Below, one piece after another: positions 1 through 7,185 of a DNA stretch of 64,000 nt. This DNA comes from Caldora sp. SIO3E6. GTDB taxonomy: Bacteria; Cyanobacteriota; Cyanobacteriia; Cyanobacteriales; Coleofasciculaceae. The stretch covers positions 1-64,000 of the forward strand of contig JAAHHL010000032.1 of NCBI GenBank assembly GCA_010672185.1, given 5' to 3'. Position numbers and translations under genes: made by a program. Position 1 is the stretch's first letter. Every line of letters starts with the position of its first letter. The notes under the pieces were generated by a model. That model ran no database searches. It had not been told where the DNA came from and worked only from the letters and a program-made list of their open reading frames with translations.

Positions 1-19
1 TTCAGCAGAAACAGTAAAT

Positions 20-604
20 CTAGGGGACTGGGGAAAACATAAAATTTATCCAGTTCATTAGCGCTACTGCTCCCCCATAGCCTATCCCTTCTGGTTCAGT
101 AAAATCTTTCTCCTCTATCGCCTTGCCATCAATCATAAATAAGTTTTGTATAGCTTCCTTGTAGGCGATCGCTCCTTGTCCAGCCTGCTGCACAAACTTG
201 GTATAATAATCCCCAGAATTGGGCTTTTCTGTATACCTGTGTCCCATTACAGAAAAATCAGAAGTCTCCGAAAAAGGTAAATCATCGTGGCAGGTAACCT
301 CTGCATCAAAACTTGCGATAGCAGATTGCAACCTCCCCCTCTCTCTAAACTTCAATTCCCCAAACTGTTCATCAGAAAGCCCATAGGCTTCATACATTAA
401 CCACTCAATAGCAATAGAAGGACTCTGAGCAGTAATCCTTCTCTGATACTCAAAGTAGACATTAGCAGCTAACGGCTTCTGAACAAAAACCTTGCTCCCT
501 ATTTGAACAACAGTTTGCTCCCTCTGTACAGGCGAATTGCCATTCGCCCCTACCTTATCCTGGATTTCTATAGCAGTGTTTCTGCCATTGACTTTCTTAC
601 TCAT
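20..604 (-). CDS. Putative tail assembly chaperone-like protein
   Basis: 194 residues, start ATG at 602-604. I do not see a diagnostic motif. The call rests on position: it is the gene directly after the tail tube gene in the minus-strand tail operon, where Mu- and P2-like phages keep the tail assembly chaperone (Mu gp41 / P2 gpE position) that precedes the tape measure. The protein is acidic to neutral with mixed helices and contains no membrane segment or signal peptide. The tape measure gene itself would lie beyond position 1 and is not in the window. It could equally be another small tail protein. Confidence 0.45.
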   Translation of the reverse strand: MSKKVNGRNTAIEIQDKVGANGNSPVQREQTVVQIGSKVFVQKPLAANVYFEYQRRITAQSPSIAIEWLMYEAYGLSDEQFGELKFRERGRLQSAIASFDAEVTCHDDLPFSETSDFSVMGHRYTEKPNSGDYYTKFVQQAGQGAIAYKEAIQNLFMIDGKAIEEKDFTEPEGIGYGGAVALMNWINFMFSPVP

Positions 605-605
605 A

Positions 606-626
606 ACTTATTACTTATTACTTATT
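606..626. repeat. Heptanucleotide tandem repeat (3x ACTTATT)
   Basis: Three perfect copies of ACTTATT fill the 20-base gap between the tail tube gene and the putative chaperone gene. This belongs to the same heptamer family as the longer TAAGTRA array at 40820-40910 (reverse complement). Confidence 0.85.
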
Positions 627-1149
627 AACTCCCCCAAACATTAACCCCATTAATCTCCCACTTCCTCGCCTGAGGTTCAAAATAGAAACTGTTAGCACCC
701 AACTCATGTCCAAAGCCCCAAACAGTCATCTGGAGTTCCATTTCAGCTTTTTCATTGGGAGTCAAGGAACTGTGGAAAGCATATTTTTTAACCTCACCTT
801 TGAGAGTATATTTGATAGTTGCGTTAGTATTGGAATACCGGTCACGGGCTTTACCGGTCACCTGTACTGTTATACTGTTACTTCCCCCACCAGGAGCCAT
901 TGTTTGCTTAATTAATAAGTCTAATTCTTCACTGATTCCCCCAAGAGTCATTGCAGCTTCCATCGCCTCAAATCCCAGCAACCTTTGCTGCTCCCCCGCC
1001 TCACCAATCCTGGAATCAGTATCCACTGTTCGCATTATTTCTGGCAAGGTAATCTCTTTTACCATCCCCTTGGCATCAGCTGGGTTACCTACATAGTCCA
1101 TTATTTTAAATTCCGTGTCCTCACCAGGGACATATTCATAAACTGCCAT
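625..1149 (-). CDS. Phage contractile tail tube protein
   Basis: 174 residues. It lies immediately downstream of the tail sheath gene, the conserved sheath-then-tube order of myophages (P2 FI-FII, Mu L-M). Tube proteins form the inner hollow cylinder through which DNA passes. The length (about 170 residues), the beta-rich composition and segments such as ITVQVTGKARDR followed by TIKYTLKGEVKKYAF fit the P2 FII / Mu M fold. The segment about residues 95-150 reads as alternating strands. I see no unusual residues. The function is inferred mainly from order plus composition. Confidence 0.72.
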   Translation of the reverse strand: MAVYEYVPGEDTEFKIMDYVGNPADAKGMVKEITLPEIMRTVDTDSRIGEAGEQQRLLGFEAMEAAMTLGGISEELDLLIKQTMAPGGGSNSITVQVTGKARDRYSNTNATIKYTLKGEVKKYAFHSSLTPNEKAEMELQMTVWGFGHELGANSFYFEPQARKWEINGVNVWGS

Positions 1150-1190
1150 CTTTTAACCTAACCTTTAAAACTACATTCAGTTCTTAGCTA

Positions 1191-1211
1191 TCAGCATTCA
1201 GCATTCAGCAT
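1191..1211. repeat. Heptanucleotide tandem repeat (3x TCAGCAT)
   Basis: Three perfect TCAGCAT copies, followed at 1222-1235 by two ACTCATT copies, in the 94-base gap between tail tube and tail sheath genes. It is another STRR-type heptamer at a gene border. Confidence 0.85.
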
Positions 1212-1243
1212 TCAGCTAAAAACTCATTACTCATTACTCCATC

Positions 1244-2347
1244 TCACCTTTCTACTGAAACCGAAATTGAAACAGACGCCGTAATCAACTCAATTGGTAG
1301 CCAGGGTGCAAACTCAATAGTGTAGTCCAATTTGCCTGCATTGTAATCACTCTTGGATTCATTAAAAGTAGCCTTATATCCCTGCTTAATTGCCCTTTTT
1401 GCTGCCTCCTCTGATAAGCAATCAATAAAGGATTCCCTCAGTAAGCTAGCTGTGGCGAAATTGCTTTCTTGGGATAGAAACTTAATTGAACGCGCCTCAA
1501 CCAGTCGGGTAATTTCATCTCTGGCTCGAATAGCATTAATAAAGGTTAAAACATCTGTTAAACCTTCCGAGTAGCTACTGTTCCTGCCTCCCCAAATAAC
1601 ATATTTACCATCGGGATTACGGTTAACAGTTAGTACCCCTTTATCATTGAGTTTCTCATTATCGGATGTTTCGGAAGAATAGCTGAGGGACATGGTTACA
1701 TCCGTCCCATTTACCCCTTTTAAAGGCTGGTTAAGGGGAGATTGTCCATAGTTGGCAAGGTTAGCCAGTATCCCTGCAAGGTGTACGCTGAGTTCCTCTA
1801 ATTTAGTCGGATCATCGGTATTTTGCATATGGGGAAAGCAGACAACGATGCGATTATCCTTGATTCCCACCCCATCATCCGCATCTCTAGCAGTGAGGGC
1901 ATCATTAACAGAAGTAGCAGCAGTGATGTCAATTAATGCGATCGCACGAATATTATCTACGATGGTATTCAATGCAGCAACGATAGCGGTACTGTTGAAC
2001 GAAGGGCATAGCACCACTTGAGGAGTTATCCCCAGCTGAGTACGGTCGTTGGCAAGTAAGGGGATAGCCGCCAATGTCCCCGCTTCATCTGCTGTTGCCC
2101 CTTTGATGACAATCAGGTTACCACAACCATAACGCTGCAATAGGGCGACTGCTTTGGGTAACGTGTCCGTAGCTCCCCCTGCTCCTAATATAGTTGTGGC
2201 ATCCTCCTTGGTTCTAATCCGAGTAGGAGTACTCGCAGCCAGAGTCCCCGTGGTACAGGTTCCCACTACAGCAACTTCCAACTGCGCCTTCAAGGGAATT
2301 GCTTCAGCGCTCGTCTGTTTGACGATTACCCCTGTATTAGTCGGCAT
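1244..2347 (-). CDS. Phage contractile tail sheath protein
   Basis: 367 residues; the contractile outer cylinder of the tail. Support: an N-terminus of the sheath type (PTNTGVIVKQTSAEAIP, then a beta-rich domain with a small variable insertion), a conserved C-terminal part around residues 250-367 with the segment LTDVLTFINAIRARDEITR and a terminal beta strand pair, and a size close to P2 FI (about 390). It overlaps the preceding small gene by 11 bases and precedes the tube gene. In a contracted tail the N- and C-terminal extensions link neighbouring subunits. No frame problem is seen. This gene makes the phage a myovirus-type particle. Confidence 0.85.
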   Translation of the reverse strand: MPTNTGVIVKQTSAEAIPLKAQLEVAVVGTCTTGTLAASTPTRIRTKEDATTILGAGGATDTLPKAVALLQRYGCGNLIVIKGATADEAGTLAAIPLLANDRTQLGITPQVVLCPSFNSTAIVAALNTIVDNIRAIALIDITAATSVNDALTARDADDGVGIKDNRIVVCFPHMQNTDDPTKLEELSVHLAGILANLANYGQSPLNQPLKGVNGTDVTMSLSYSSETSDNEKLNDKGVLTVNRNPDGKYVIWGGRNSSYSEGLTDVLTFINAIRARDEITRLVEARSIKFLSQESNFATASLLRESFIDCLSEEAAKRAIKQGYKATFNESKSDYNAGKLDYTIEFAPWLPIELITASVSISVSVER

Positions 2348-2543
2348 TTACCACCTCCTCAATTACAACTGGCTCACTGTCTTTAGCAACAGTGAGAATT
2401 TCTTCTGCGTAACCGCTGGCAATCGCATTTTGGAAATACTCTGTTTCTGGCACTACCGCCTCTATCCCTTTACCCAGGACAATTGTCTCATTTTCAAATG
2501 GAATGCGAACCACCACATCTGCTAACCAGCGGATTCTCATCAA
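2337..2543 (-). CDS. Small tail-operon protein, Mu gp38 / DUF2635-like
   Basis: 68 residues. It starts with an ATGA overlap on the stop of the upstream tail terminator gene and ends overlapping the sheath start by 11 bases, so it is translationally coupled on both sides. In Mu-like phages a small protein (gp38, DUF2635) sits exactly between the terminator gp37 and the sheath L. The sequence here (strands around VRIPFENETIVLGKG and EAVVPETEYF) fits such a small beta-rich protein. The assignment is positional plus general appearance. Confidence 0.55.
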   Translation of the reverse strand: MMRIRWLADVVVRIPFENETIVLGKGIEAVVPETEYFQNAIASGYAEEILTVAKDSEPVVIEEVVNAD

Positions 2544-3046
2544 CTCACCTCCACCAAATCACCAAATTTGTCATCTACCTCAACCGCTGTCACCAAAGGC
2601 ATCGGTTTGATTTCATCACTGGGTACAAGAGTAGTGGTGAAACTGAAGTTTATCTCCTTGTACCATTGCCCTTTACTGGGAGCAAAAAGCCTGCCTGATA
2701 CTAATCTCAAAGGGGTAAGAGTATCAGGTAGGCGATATCCAGGTAGGATTAATAGGGTTTGTTGCTCAGCCCATTCTAGAGCAGCTCTAAATATAGTAGG
2801 GTCGTCTGTGCGACGCTTTTGGAAATACAGGCGTACTACCAGAGTAACCGTAATCTCCTGTACTGAATCGCTGGTATCACCGAGGGAGGCGCTATATTCA
2901 GGAAACAGCCAATCAATACTTTCAAACTGCTCCTTGCCAAACTTCCCCGCCTCGTTGGGGAGAGCGGCAACCGGAATATTGTTCAATCCGTCCCTAATTG
3001 GAGCTAGTCGAGTTGCGATCGCTTCGTTCCAGGCGTCAAAATCCAC
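2540..3046 (-). CDS. Putative tail terminator (Mu gp37-like)
   Basis: 168 residues. It is predicted to cap the tail tube and join it to the head. Context is the main evidence: a virion morphogenesis gene lies upstream and a gp38-like gene plus sheath downstream, which reproduces the Mu G-37-38-L order apart from inserted morons. The N-terminus (DFDAWNEAIATRLAPIRDGL) is helical and is followed by a strand-rich core (VTLVVRLYFQKR and YKEINFSFTTTLVPS), as in tail terminator folds. The next gene starts inside its stop codon. Confidence 0.55.
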   Translation of the reverse strand: MDFDAWNEAIATRLAPIRDGLNNIPVAALPNEAGKFGKEQFESIDWLFPEYSASLGDTSDSVQEITVTLVVRLYFQKRRTDDPTIFRAALEWAEQQTLLILPGYRLPDTLTPLRLVSGRLFAPSKGQWYKEINFSFTTTLVPSDEIKPMPLVTAVEVDDKFGDLVEVS

Positions 3047-3188
3047 TTTTTTTTCCCAAATACGATAATCATTAACTGTATTTGAGTATTATAAGACTCA
3101 TCTTGAAGGGAAGTTGACTACTTATCTTCTTTTTCGACGTGGAATTTTACTCTGTTCCCTGTTCCCTACGTTGTCAGACGCTTATTAC

Positions 3189-3560
3189 TTAGAATAGGTC
3201 ATCGCTACGTCCTTTTCTAATCTCTGCCAGTTCCCGTTTGATTCGATAGGCGTTTTTACTGAGCAGAGCAGGAATATCGCGACCCTGGCGGATAAAAGCA
3301 ATGATCGCAATCGTCTGTTTTTCTATAGGTTCATAGACGATGTAATGCTCACGAGCTGGATATATTCCCAATCCGCTATCACCTGTTAGCTCCTGCCGCT
3401 TAGCAAAGCGTTGGTAGTTTTCAGCGAGGTACTGTGCTGCACTTTCTAAATCATGGAAATATTGCTTTGTAAGTTCATCCCCCCATCGGGCGCGTGACCA
3501 TACTTTTGCCTCGCGTAGATGTCTACGTGCTGTTGGTGTCAGGACATATTTCGCAGCCAT
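3189..3560 (-). CDS. ParE/RelE-family toxin
   Basis: 123 residues, in operon with an antitoxin gene that ends 8 bases before its start. Typical ParE-fold features are visible: N-terminal TPTARRHLREAKVW helix, WGDELTKQYFHDLESAAQYLAEN helix pair, then the strand segment GLGIYPAREHYIVYEP and IAIIAFIRQGRDIPALL near the end. Members of this family poison DNA gyrase (ParE) or cleave mRNA on ribosomes (RelE); sequence alone does not decide which. The long C-terminal tail after the fold (RELAEIRKGRSDDLF) is charged. The pair is inserted between phage morphogenesis genes, so it acts as a moron or stabilising module. Confidence 0.8.
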   Translation of the reverse strand: MAAKYVLTPTARRHLREAKVWSRARWGDELTKQYFHDLESAAQYLAENYQRFAKRQELTGDSGLGIYPAREHYIVYEPIEKQTIAIIAFIRQGRDIPALLSKNAYRIKRELAEIRKGRSDDLF

Positions 3561-3568
3561 AGGACAAG

Positions 3569-3796
3569 TTAATCTTCGTGCAGGATATCAAGGATAGATT
3601 CGGGTACAAACTCCCCATTTTTGACCTCTTCTAGTCCCTGCATGATCCCAGAAACGATTTTCCAGTCCTCCATATCATGCCGGATAAGGTCACGAATATA
3701 CTCACTGGGTGTGGCGTACACGTCATTATCACTTGCCCGCATATCAACATAGCGGCGCAGTTCGCTCGTCAGCTGGACGTTCAGACTACTACTCAT
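3569..3796 (-). CDS. ParD-type ribbon-helix-helix antitoxin
   Basis: 75 residues, just upstream of the ParE-like toxin. The N-terminus LNVQLTSELRRYVDMR is a ribbon-helix-helix strand plus helix, followed by ATPSEYIRDLIRHDME, the second helix of ParD/CopG antitoxins that carries the SEYIR-type motif. The acidic C-terminal part would wrap the toxin. Such antitoxins normally repress their own operon by binding the promoter. Start ATG; no overlap with the upstream MAPEG gene, from which it is 98 bases away. Confidence 0.8.
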   Translation of the reverse strand: MSSSLNVQLTSELRRYVDMRASDNDVYATPSEYIRDLIRHDMEDWKIVSGIMQGLEEVKNGEFVPESILDILHED

Positions 3797-3894
3797 GGAA
3801 CGCTCATCAAAAAATATAGTTCTATCCTAATTCGACTGGCAATAAATATCAATATTTGCCATAAATCGGGGTAAAACTTTCGCTAGTCCTAGCC

Positions 3895-4293
3895 CTATAA
3901 ACCAGAGACAACCGCTTGAACACCAACCAGAACCAGACCAAATGTAGCAATTTGCCAACTGAATGTACGAATCCACGGAATTCCCAAAGCATACAGCGGT
4001 AGAAACAATATACGACCTACCAAGTAGAGTAAAGTGCCCCAATAACTTAACTTTCCAGCAGATTCAGTCAAATAGACGATTAGTACACAGGTAACAAAGA
4101 TGGGGTAAGTTTCCATGAAGTTCTTTTGAGCGCGATGCAATCTTCCAGCCACTCCCTGTCGGGCTAGATTCTCGTCTCTAGGTCCTACAGTATATTTGTT
4201 CCCCGCTTGAGCTTTAAATGCAAATGAATCGGCTGCAATGTGAACCAATCCCCAAAATGCACTAGCCAGAAGTATCCATAGCTCGAAAGTCAT
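3895..4293 (-). CDS. MAPEG-family membrane protein
   Basis: 132 residues with four hydrophobic segments (about 5-22, 58-78, 80-100, 110-130). The MAPEG pattern is visible: residues ARQGVAGRLHRAQKNFMET (an R-x-x-R-A-x-x-N-F-x-E motif) between the first and second membrane spans. This family includes glutathione-dependent and other small integral membrane enzymes; the bacterial members are mostly uncharacterised. It is a host-type metabolic gene sitting alone inside a phage tail operon, which suggests capture as a moron. The substrate cannot be inferred. Confidence 0.8.
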   Translation of the reverse strand: MTFELWILLASAFWGLVHIAADSFAFKAQAGNKYTVGPRDENLARQGVAGRLHRAQKNFMETYPIFVTCVLIVYLTESAGKLSYWGTLLYLVGRILFLPLYALGIPWIRTFSWQIATFGLVLVGVQAVVSGL

Positions 4294-4393
4294 TCAGAAG
4301 TGGTACTTTTGGAACAACAGTTATTAGTGAGCATACAATGTAAGGGGAAGAAAAATTATAGTTCAACATTTTTGAAACTTCCCTGGCGGAATT

Positions 4394-4819
4394 TCAACGC
4401 GCTTTAATCCACACCCGAATCAACTTAACCAACTTACCCCGTCGCTTATCGTTCATTCCCAATATGCGGCGTTGGGGCATTTTACGAGTACCTTGTTGGT
4501 GGAAAATGGCATAGGGAACATCAACTCCAATCAGAACACCCCTAGCATCTGCAACGCTATTAACAGATCTCCTCATTTTCCCAGTTCTCGTCAAAATACT
4601 ATCAGGATATCCAAGCCTCCGCTTCTGGGCTAGGGTCGAAGGAGCCAGAGCTGCCCATCTCACCCCATCAGGGTCAGTCTCAGTAACGAACTGGCGCTCA
4701 GTCTCTTGCTCCATCCAGTTCCCCCATCCCCTGAGGGGATTTTCAAGATTCCGAACACGAGACTTGTATCGTTTAAGTATCGCCTTGGTTTGGCGTCCAT
4801 CAAATTCAATGGAAATCAT
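4394..4819 (-). CDS. Phage virion morphogenesis protein (Mu gpG-like)
   Basis: 141 residues. The family (phage_tail_S / Mu gpG) acts in head completion and tail joining. The diagnostic portion is residues about 43-120: TETDPDGVRWAALAPSTLA then KRRLGYPDSILTRTGKMRRS, and later YAIFHQQGTRKMPQRRILG, which match the well-known W-x-x-L ... L-x-x-T-G-x-L ... Y-A-x-x-H-Q-x-G ... P-x-R pattern. The C-terminus is basic. It lies upstream of the ParDE/MAPEG insertion and the tail terminator, in keeping with Mu order. Confidence 0.82.
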   Translation of the reverse strand: MISIEFDGRQTKAILKRYKSRVRNLENPLRGWGNWMEQETERQFVTETDPDGVRWAALAPSTLAQKRRLGYPDSILTRTGKMRRSVNSVADARGVLIGVDVPYAIFHQQGTRKMPQRRILGMNDKRRGKLVKLIRVWIKAR

Positions 4820-4841
4820 ATGGAATGAAGAATGAGTGAAT

Positions 4842-5231
4842 TTAGAATGAGTGAACTTCCACCTCCTGTAACTCTTGAGAAACCTGAATCTCTGGCAGTG
4901 GCTCCAGGGGAGTGGACACAGGAGAATATTGGCAGTAGCAGATGACTATTGATTCAAATCCAGCCCCAGGCGTTTTTGTGGTGTACTCCTCAACCCTGGT
5001 TACTTCCCAATCCCCAACCCGACTGTGAGTGCTAGCCTCCGGAAACCGAGGGTTTTTGAACTTTTCAATTTGATGGAACTCCCTAAAGCGATACCCTGGT
5101 TTGGGTGAAGGTTTGCCCGTAGCATCAAAATGCTCTGCCAAAATATCGGTCATTGCCCCGGTGTGGGCTAGTAACCGATTCTCAGCCCCATCCTCTTCAC
5201 TCCAGTCGGCACGAAAAATTATGTATTTCAT
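4842..5231 (-). CDS. Hypothetical phage protein
   Basis: 129 residues, not recognised. It sits 3 bases after the preceding small gene and 22 bases before the morphogenesis gene, so it is part of the same transcript. The sequence has an N-terminal strand (KYIIFRADW), a central polar region and a C-terminal strand segment ESIVICYCQYSPVS, ending in an acidic tail. Its last codons overlap a run of GAATGAG/GAATTTAG heptamer-like bases at about 4824-4856, so the C-terminus may have been extended by repeat sequence. No function is proposed. Confidence 0.5.
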   Translation of the reverse strand: MKYIIFRADWSEEDGAENRLLAHTGAMTDILAEHFDATGKPSPKPGYRFREFHQIEKFKNPRFPEASTHSRVGDWEVTRVEEYTTKTPGAGFESIVICYCQYSPVSTPLEPLPEIQVSQELQEVEVHSF

Positions 5232-5234
5232 AAC

Positions 5235-5429
5235 TCAATCCTCTAAGTAATTCGGGAACTCTGTTTTACCCTCAAATACACAGTCGTACTTGAGTGTTTT
5301 GTCTCCAGTTCGCTCTATCCTCAGTAGCTTCCAGTTGTACTTCTGTGACATCTCGTAACACTTCCGGCGCTCGGTTACACAATGGTGTGATTCTGGTTTG
5401 TCACTGTCCAAACGGAGGGTATCACTCAT
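5235..5429 (-). CDS. Hypothetical small protein
   Basis: 64 residues, not recognised. The start codon directly abuts the stop of the ribbon-helix-helix gene upstream, and the stop is 3 bases before the next gene, so it is probably translated by coupling. The C-terminal half (YNWKLLRIERTGDKTLKYDC, then VFEGKTEFP) reads as a small beta sheet. Two cysteines and two histidines near the N-terminus (SHHCVTERRKC) could bind metal, but spacing is not a classical zinc finger. No function is proposed. Confidence 0.45.
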   Translation of the reverse strand: MSDTLRLDSDKPESHHCVTERRKCYEMSQKYNWKLLRIERTGDKTLKYDCVFEGKTEFPNYLED

Positions 5430-5636
5430 TTAACCCCCCTTGCCCTTCGCAGGTGAGGAGGACTCTTGTTCATATTCCTTCACAGCCTTGGTAACGATAA
5501 ACGCCACAAGGTTAGCTAGGGGCCTTTCCTCTTTTTCAGCCCAGCTTGTTAGGACTTCATGAACCTCCTCAGAAATGGTAATGGTTACTCTTGGTCTTGC
5601 CATTAAATCGCCTACAACATCTGTTTCTGACATCAA
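5430..5636 (-). CDS. Ribbon-helix-helix (CopG/Arc-type) DNA-binding protein
   Basis: 68 residues as listed; an internal ATG (MARPRVTI, at about 5603) is an equally good start. The core RPRVTITISEEVHEVLTSWA is a ribbon strand followed by helix 1, and RPLANLVAFIVTKAVKEYE supplies helix 2, the standard RHH fold that binds DNA as a dimer in the major groove. The tail is Ser/Lys/Gly-rich. A minus-strand -10 box (TATAAT, 5666-5671) lies 30 bases upstream and its -35 region falls inside a large perfect dyad (5678-5706), so autorepression is likely. Confidence 0.7.
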   Translation of the reverse strand: MMSETDVVGDLMARPRVTITISEEVHEVLTSWAEKEERPLANLVAFIVTKAVKEYEQESSSPAKGKGG

Positions 5637-5665
5637 TCATATACTCCTACAAGCTTTGAGCTATT

Positions 5666-5706
5666 ATTATATGCGATTAGCAGCTATTCGCTGCGAATAG
5701 CTGCTA
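5666..5706 (-). promoter_or_regulatory. Promoter with large perfect dyad (operator candidate)
   Basis: A -10 box TATAAT reads on the minus strand at 5666-5671. Bases 5678-5691 and 5693-5706 form a perfect 14-bp inverted repeat (arm AGCAGCTATTCGC plus flanking T) around a single central base. The dyad covers the -35 region of the minus promoter and lies 39 bases upstream of the plus-strand gene at 5745. It fits an operator for the RHH protein controlling both divergent genes. Because a T-run (ATTTTGATT) follows on the plus strand, a hairpin attenuator is the alternative. Confidence 0.6.
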
Positions 5707-5744
5707 TTTTGATTATAGACACGAGATGGAAGGAGAGGAGAAGC

Positions 5745-6029
5745 ATGAGATTTGACTCAAGTTACTCAAGCTTTGTGACTACACTTGCCTATAGAGAAGG
5801 GCGTTCCCGTCGCGAAAAGCTTGTAGCACTCCGAGCCATGCCCCGTCCCGGTGACTTAGTTACCTGTATTGTCGATGATGCAACTGATTATTTCGAGGTT
5901 CTCTTTATCGAACATTCTTCTCGCTTCAATAAAGAGCGCTCAGCATTTGAAGCAGGCGGGGTTTGTATCCATGCAAAGCAAATTACGAAGGGTCAAAGAA
6001 ACGCGAAGCTGAAGATAAGTAATAAGTAA
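5745..6029 (+). CDS. Hypothetical moron protein on opposite strand
   Basis: 94 residues, starting at the ATG after a clear ribosome binding site (GGAGAGGAGAAGC, ending just before 5745); an upstream in-frame extension lacks such a site. It is the only plus-strand gene inside the minus-strand virion operon, so it must have its own promoter, probably in the dyad region 5666-5744. The sequence is polar with a strand-rich middle (PGDLVTCIVDDATDYFEVLF) like a small beta-barrel. Its last codons run into a TAAGTAA heptamer repeat, and it converges on the hypothetical gene ending at 6038. No function is proposed. Confidence 0.5.
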   Translation: MRFDSSYSSFVTTLAYREGRSRREKLVALRAMPRPGDLVTCIVDDATDYFEVLFIEHSSRFNKERSAFEAGGVCIHAKQITKGQRNAKLKISNK

Positions 6030-6037
6030 ATGGTTTC

Positions 6038-6463
6038 TCATACCGAAGAACCCCTCCGGATGCGATAGTCCACCTCAAGGGTACAGTTATCCCCCAGTAT
6101 TTTCCTCAACACTGGAGCTAAAGATGATTGAGCAACAGACTTAATGGTTGCCTTGCAGGATCTGTCGTTGAACACCCCAGTTCCCACATCCCCTGGCTTG
6201 ATATCGGTAGGCAGCTGGAAGGATTCAAAATCTCCATCAACTGCTACCACCTTACAACTATAGATTTCCGATAAGTCAGACCCCACCTCAGTCTGCTGTA
6301 ATCCCCGTTCCGTCCCTTGCTTCTTCATCTTGAAAGTCACTGCAATCTCTTTGCCTGTACTGATTTGATTGCCGAAACGGTCTATTGCCGTTGTGTCGCC
6401 AACAGCAGTAAAGGTAAACGTGGCGTGATTCCAGAGATTGGGGTCAGCAAATGGAGTGGGCAT
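6038..6463 (-). CDS. Hypothetical phage structural protein
   Basis: 141 residues, not recognised by motif. The N-terminus FADPNLWNHATFTFTAVG and the repeated strand-turn pattern to YRIRRGSSV suggest a beta-rich head-tail interface protein, which fits its place between the minor head and virion morphogenesis genes. It would be read from the upstream morphogenesis transcript if the Phd/RelE module does not terminate it. Distance to the toxin gene is 46 bases. Confidence 0.45.
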   Translation of the reverse strand: MPTPFADPNLWNHATFTFTAVGDTTAIDRFGNQISTGKEIAVTFKMKKQGTERGLQQTEVGSDLSEIYSCKVVAVDGDFESFQLPTDIKPGDVGTGVFNDRSCKATIKSVAQSSLAPVLRKILGDNCTLEVDYRIRRGSSV

Positions 6464-6509
6464 CTAATTAGGTATTAGGTCTTAGGTGACTTATTATCTG
6501 CATCTCTCT

Positions 6510-6830
6510 CTAAGGTTCTCTCAAAAATTCTTCCCTTGTCATCCACTGCTGGGATGTATGGCGGATGTGGTAAATTCTAACTGTTTCACCTTCAACGCCA
6601 TAGAGAATCCGGTAGTATTTCTTGTAGAGGAGACATCGAATCTTTTGCCCTACCAATTTCGTTTCCGGCGCAATTGGACAGCGCCTGGGCATAGAAGCAA
6701 GAGTCTCAATGGCTTCAAAAAGTCCATTGAACCAGTCAGCAGCTGCTTCAGGGGAATCGTGCCTAATCCACAGATAAAATCCTTCAGCATCCGCGAAGGC
6801 TGTGGGAGTAATCCTAACGCGGTATGTCAT
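6510..6830 (-). CDS. RelE/ParE-family toxin
   Basis: 106 residues, overlapping the antitoxin gene by 17 bases, the usual coupling in these modules. The fold pattern is clear: YRVRITPTAFADAEGFYLWI (strand and helix 1), PEAAADWFNGLFEAIETLAS (helix 2), PRRCPIAPE, then IRCLLYKKYYRILYGVEGE and VRIYHIRHTSQQW, the typical R-x-L-x-x-x-x-Y-R-I-x-Y and V-x-I-x-x-I-R-H motifs. Family members inhibit translation or gyrase. It is the second toxin-antitoxin pair in this phage operon and unrelated to the pair at 3189-3796. Confidence 0.85.
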   Translation of the reverse strand: MTYRVRITPTAFADAEGFYLWIRHDSPEAAADWFNGLFEAIETLASMPRRCPIAPETKLVGQKIRCLLYKKYYRILYGVEGETVRIYHIRHTSQQWMTREEFLREP

Positions 6831-7128
6831 ACTTTAATCGCAATTCCTCTAAAGCTTCCACTGCATCCCGATCTTTCCCTTCTGCTGCCTCCGTTATGCC
6901 TTGTTGAATCATCGCAGCTGACCGCGCTAATGCTAACTCGTCTAGTAACTCCTGATAGGATACAGCATCCTGCATGATTAGAGCAGCCTTACCATTGACA
7001 GTTAGGACAATCGGTTTGTGACTTTGCTGTAACTGTTCAATAAATTGTCTGGCATTCCGCTGAAAGTCTGAAAGAGGGTAAATCTCCCTTGCATCAAGCA
7101 TTGACCTTACCTCAACTAAAACATTCAT
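6814..7128 (-). CDS. Phd/YefM-family antitoxin
   Basis: 104 residues from the first ATG; an internal ATG at about 7101 (MLDAREIYPLSDF) gives a more typical length. The Phd/YefM signature is YPLSDFQRNARQFIEQLQ, then HKPIVLTVNGKAALIMQ and a helix VSYQELLDELALA. The N-terminal domain binds operator DNA as a dimer and the C-terminal acidic region neutralises the RelE-like toxin encoded next. It sits between the minor head gene and a structural gene, so it is a moron within the virion operon. Confidence 0.85.
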   Translation of the reverse strand: MNVLVEVRSMLDAREIYPLSDFQRNARQFIEQLQQSHKPIVLTVNGKAALIMQDAVSYQELLDELALARSAAMIQQGITEAAEGKDRDAVEALEELRLKYDIPR

Positions 7129-7185
7129 GAAATTTCATGTTATCGCATGGAGTCAAGAAATCCAGGGATTTTTCTGGTTCGACGC

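Noticed and set aside
2568..3068. 166-residue plus-strand frame
   Set aside because: Antisense to the tail terminator gene in the conserved tail order.
6486..6977. 163-residue plus-strand frame across the Phd/RelE genes
   Set aside because: Lies antisense to two clear toxin-antitoxin genes and has no motif.
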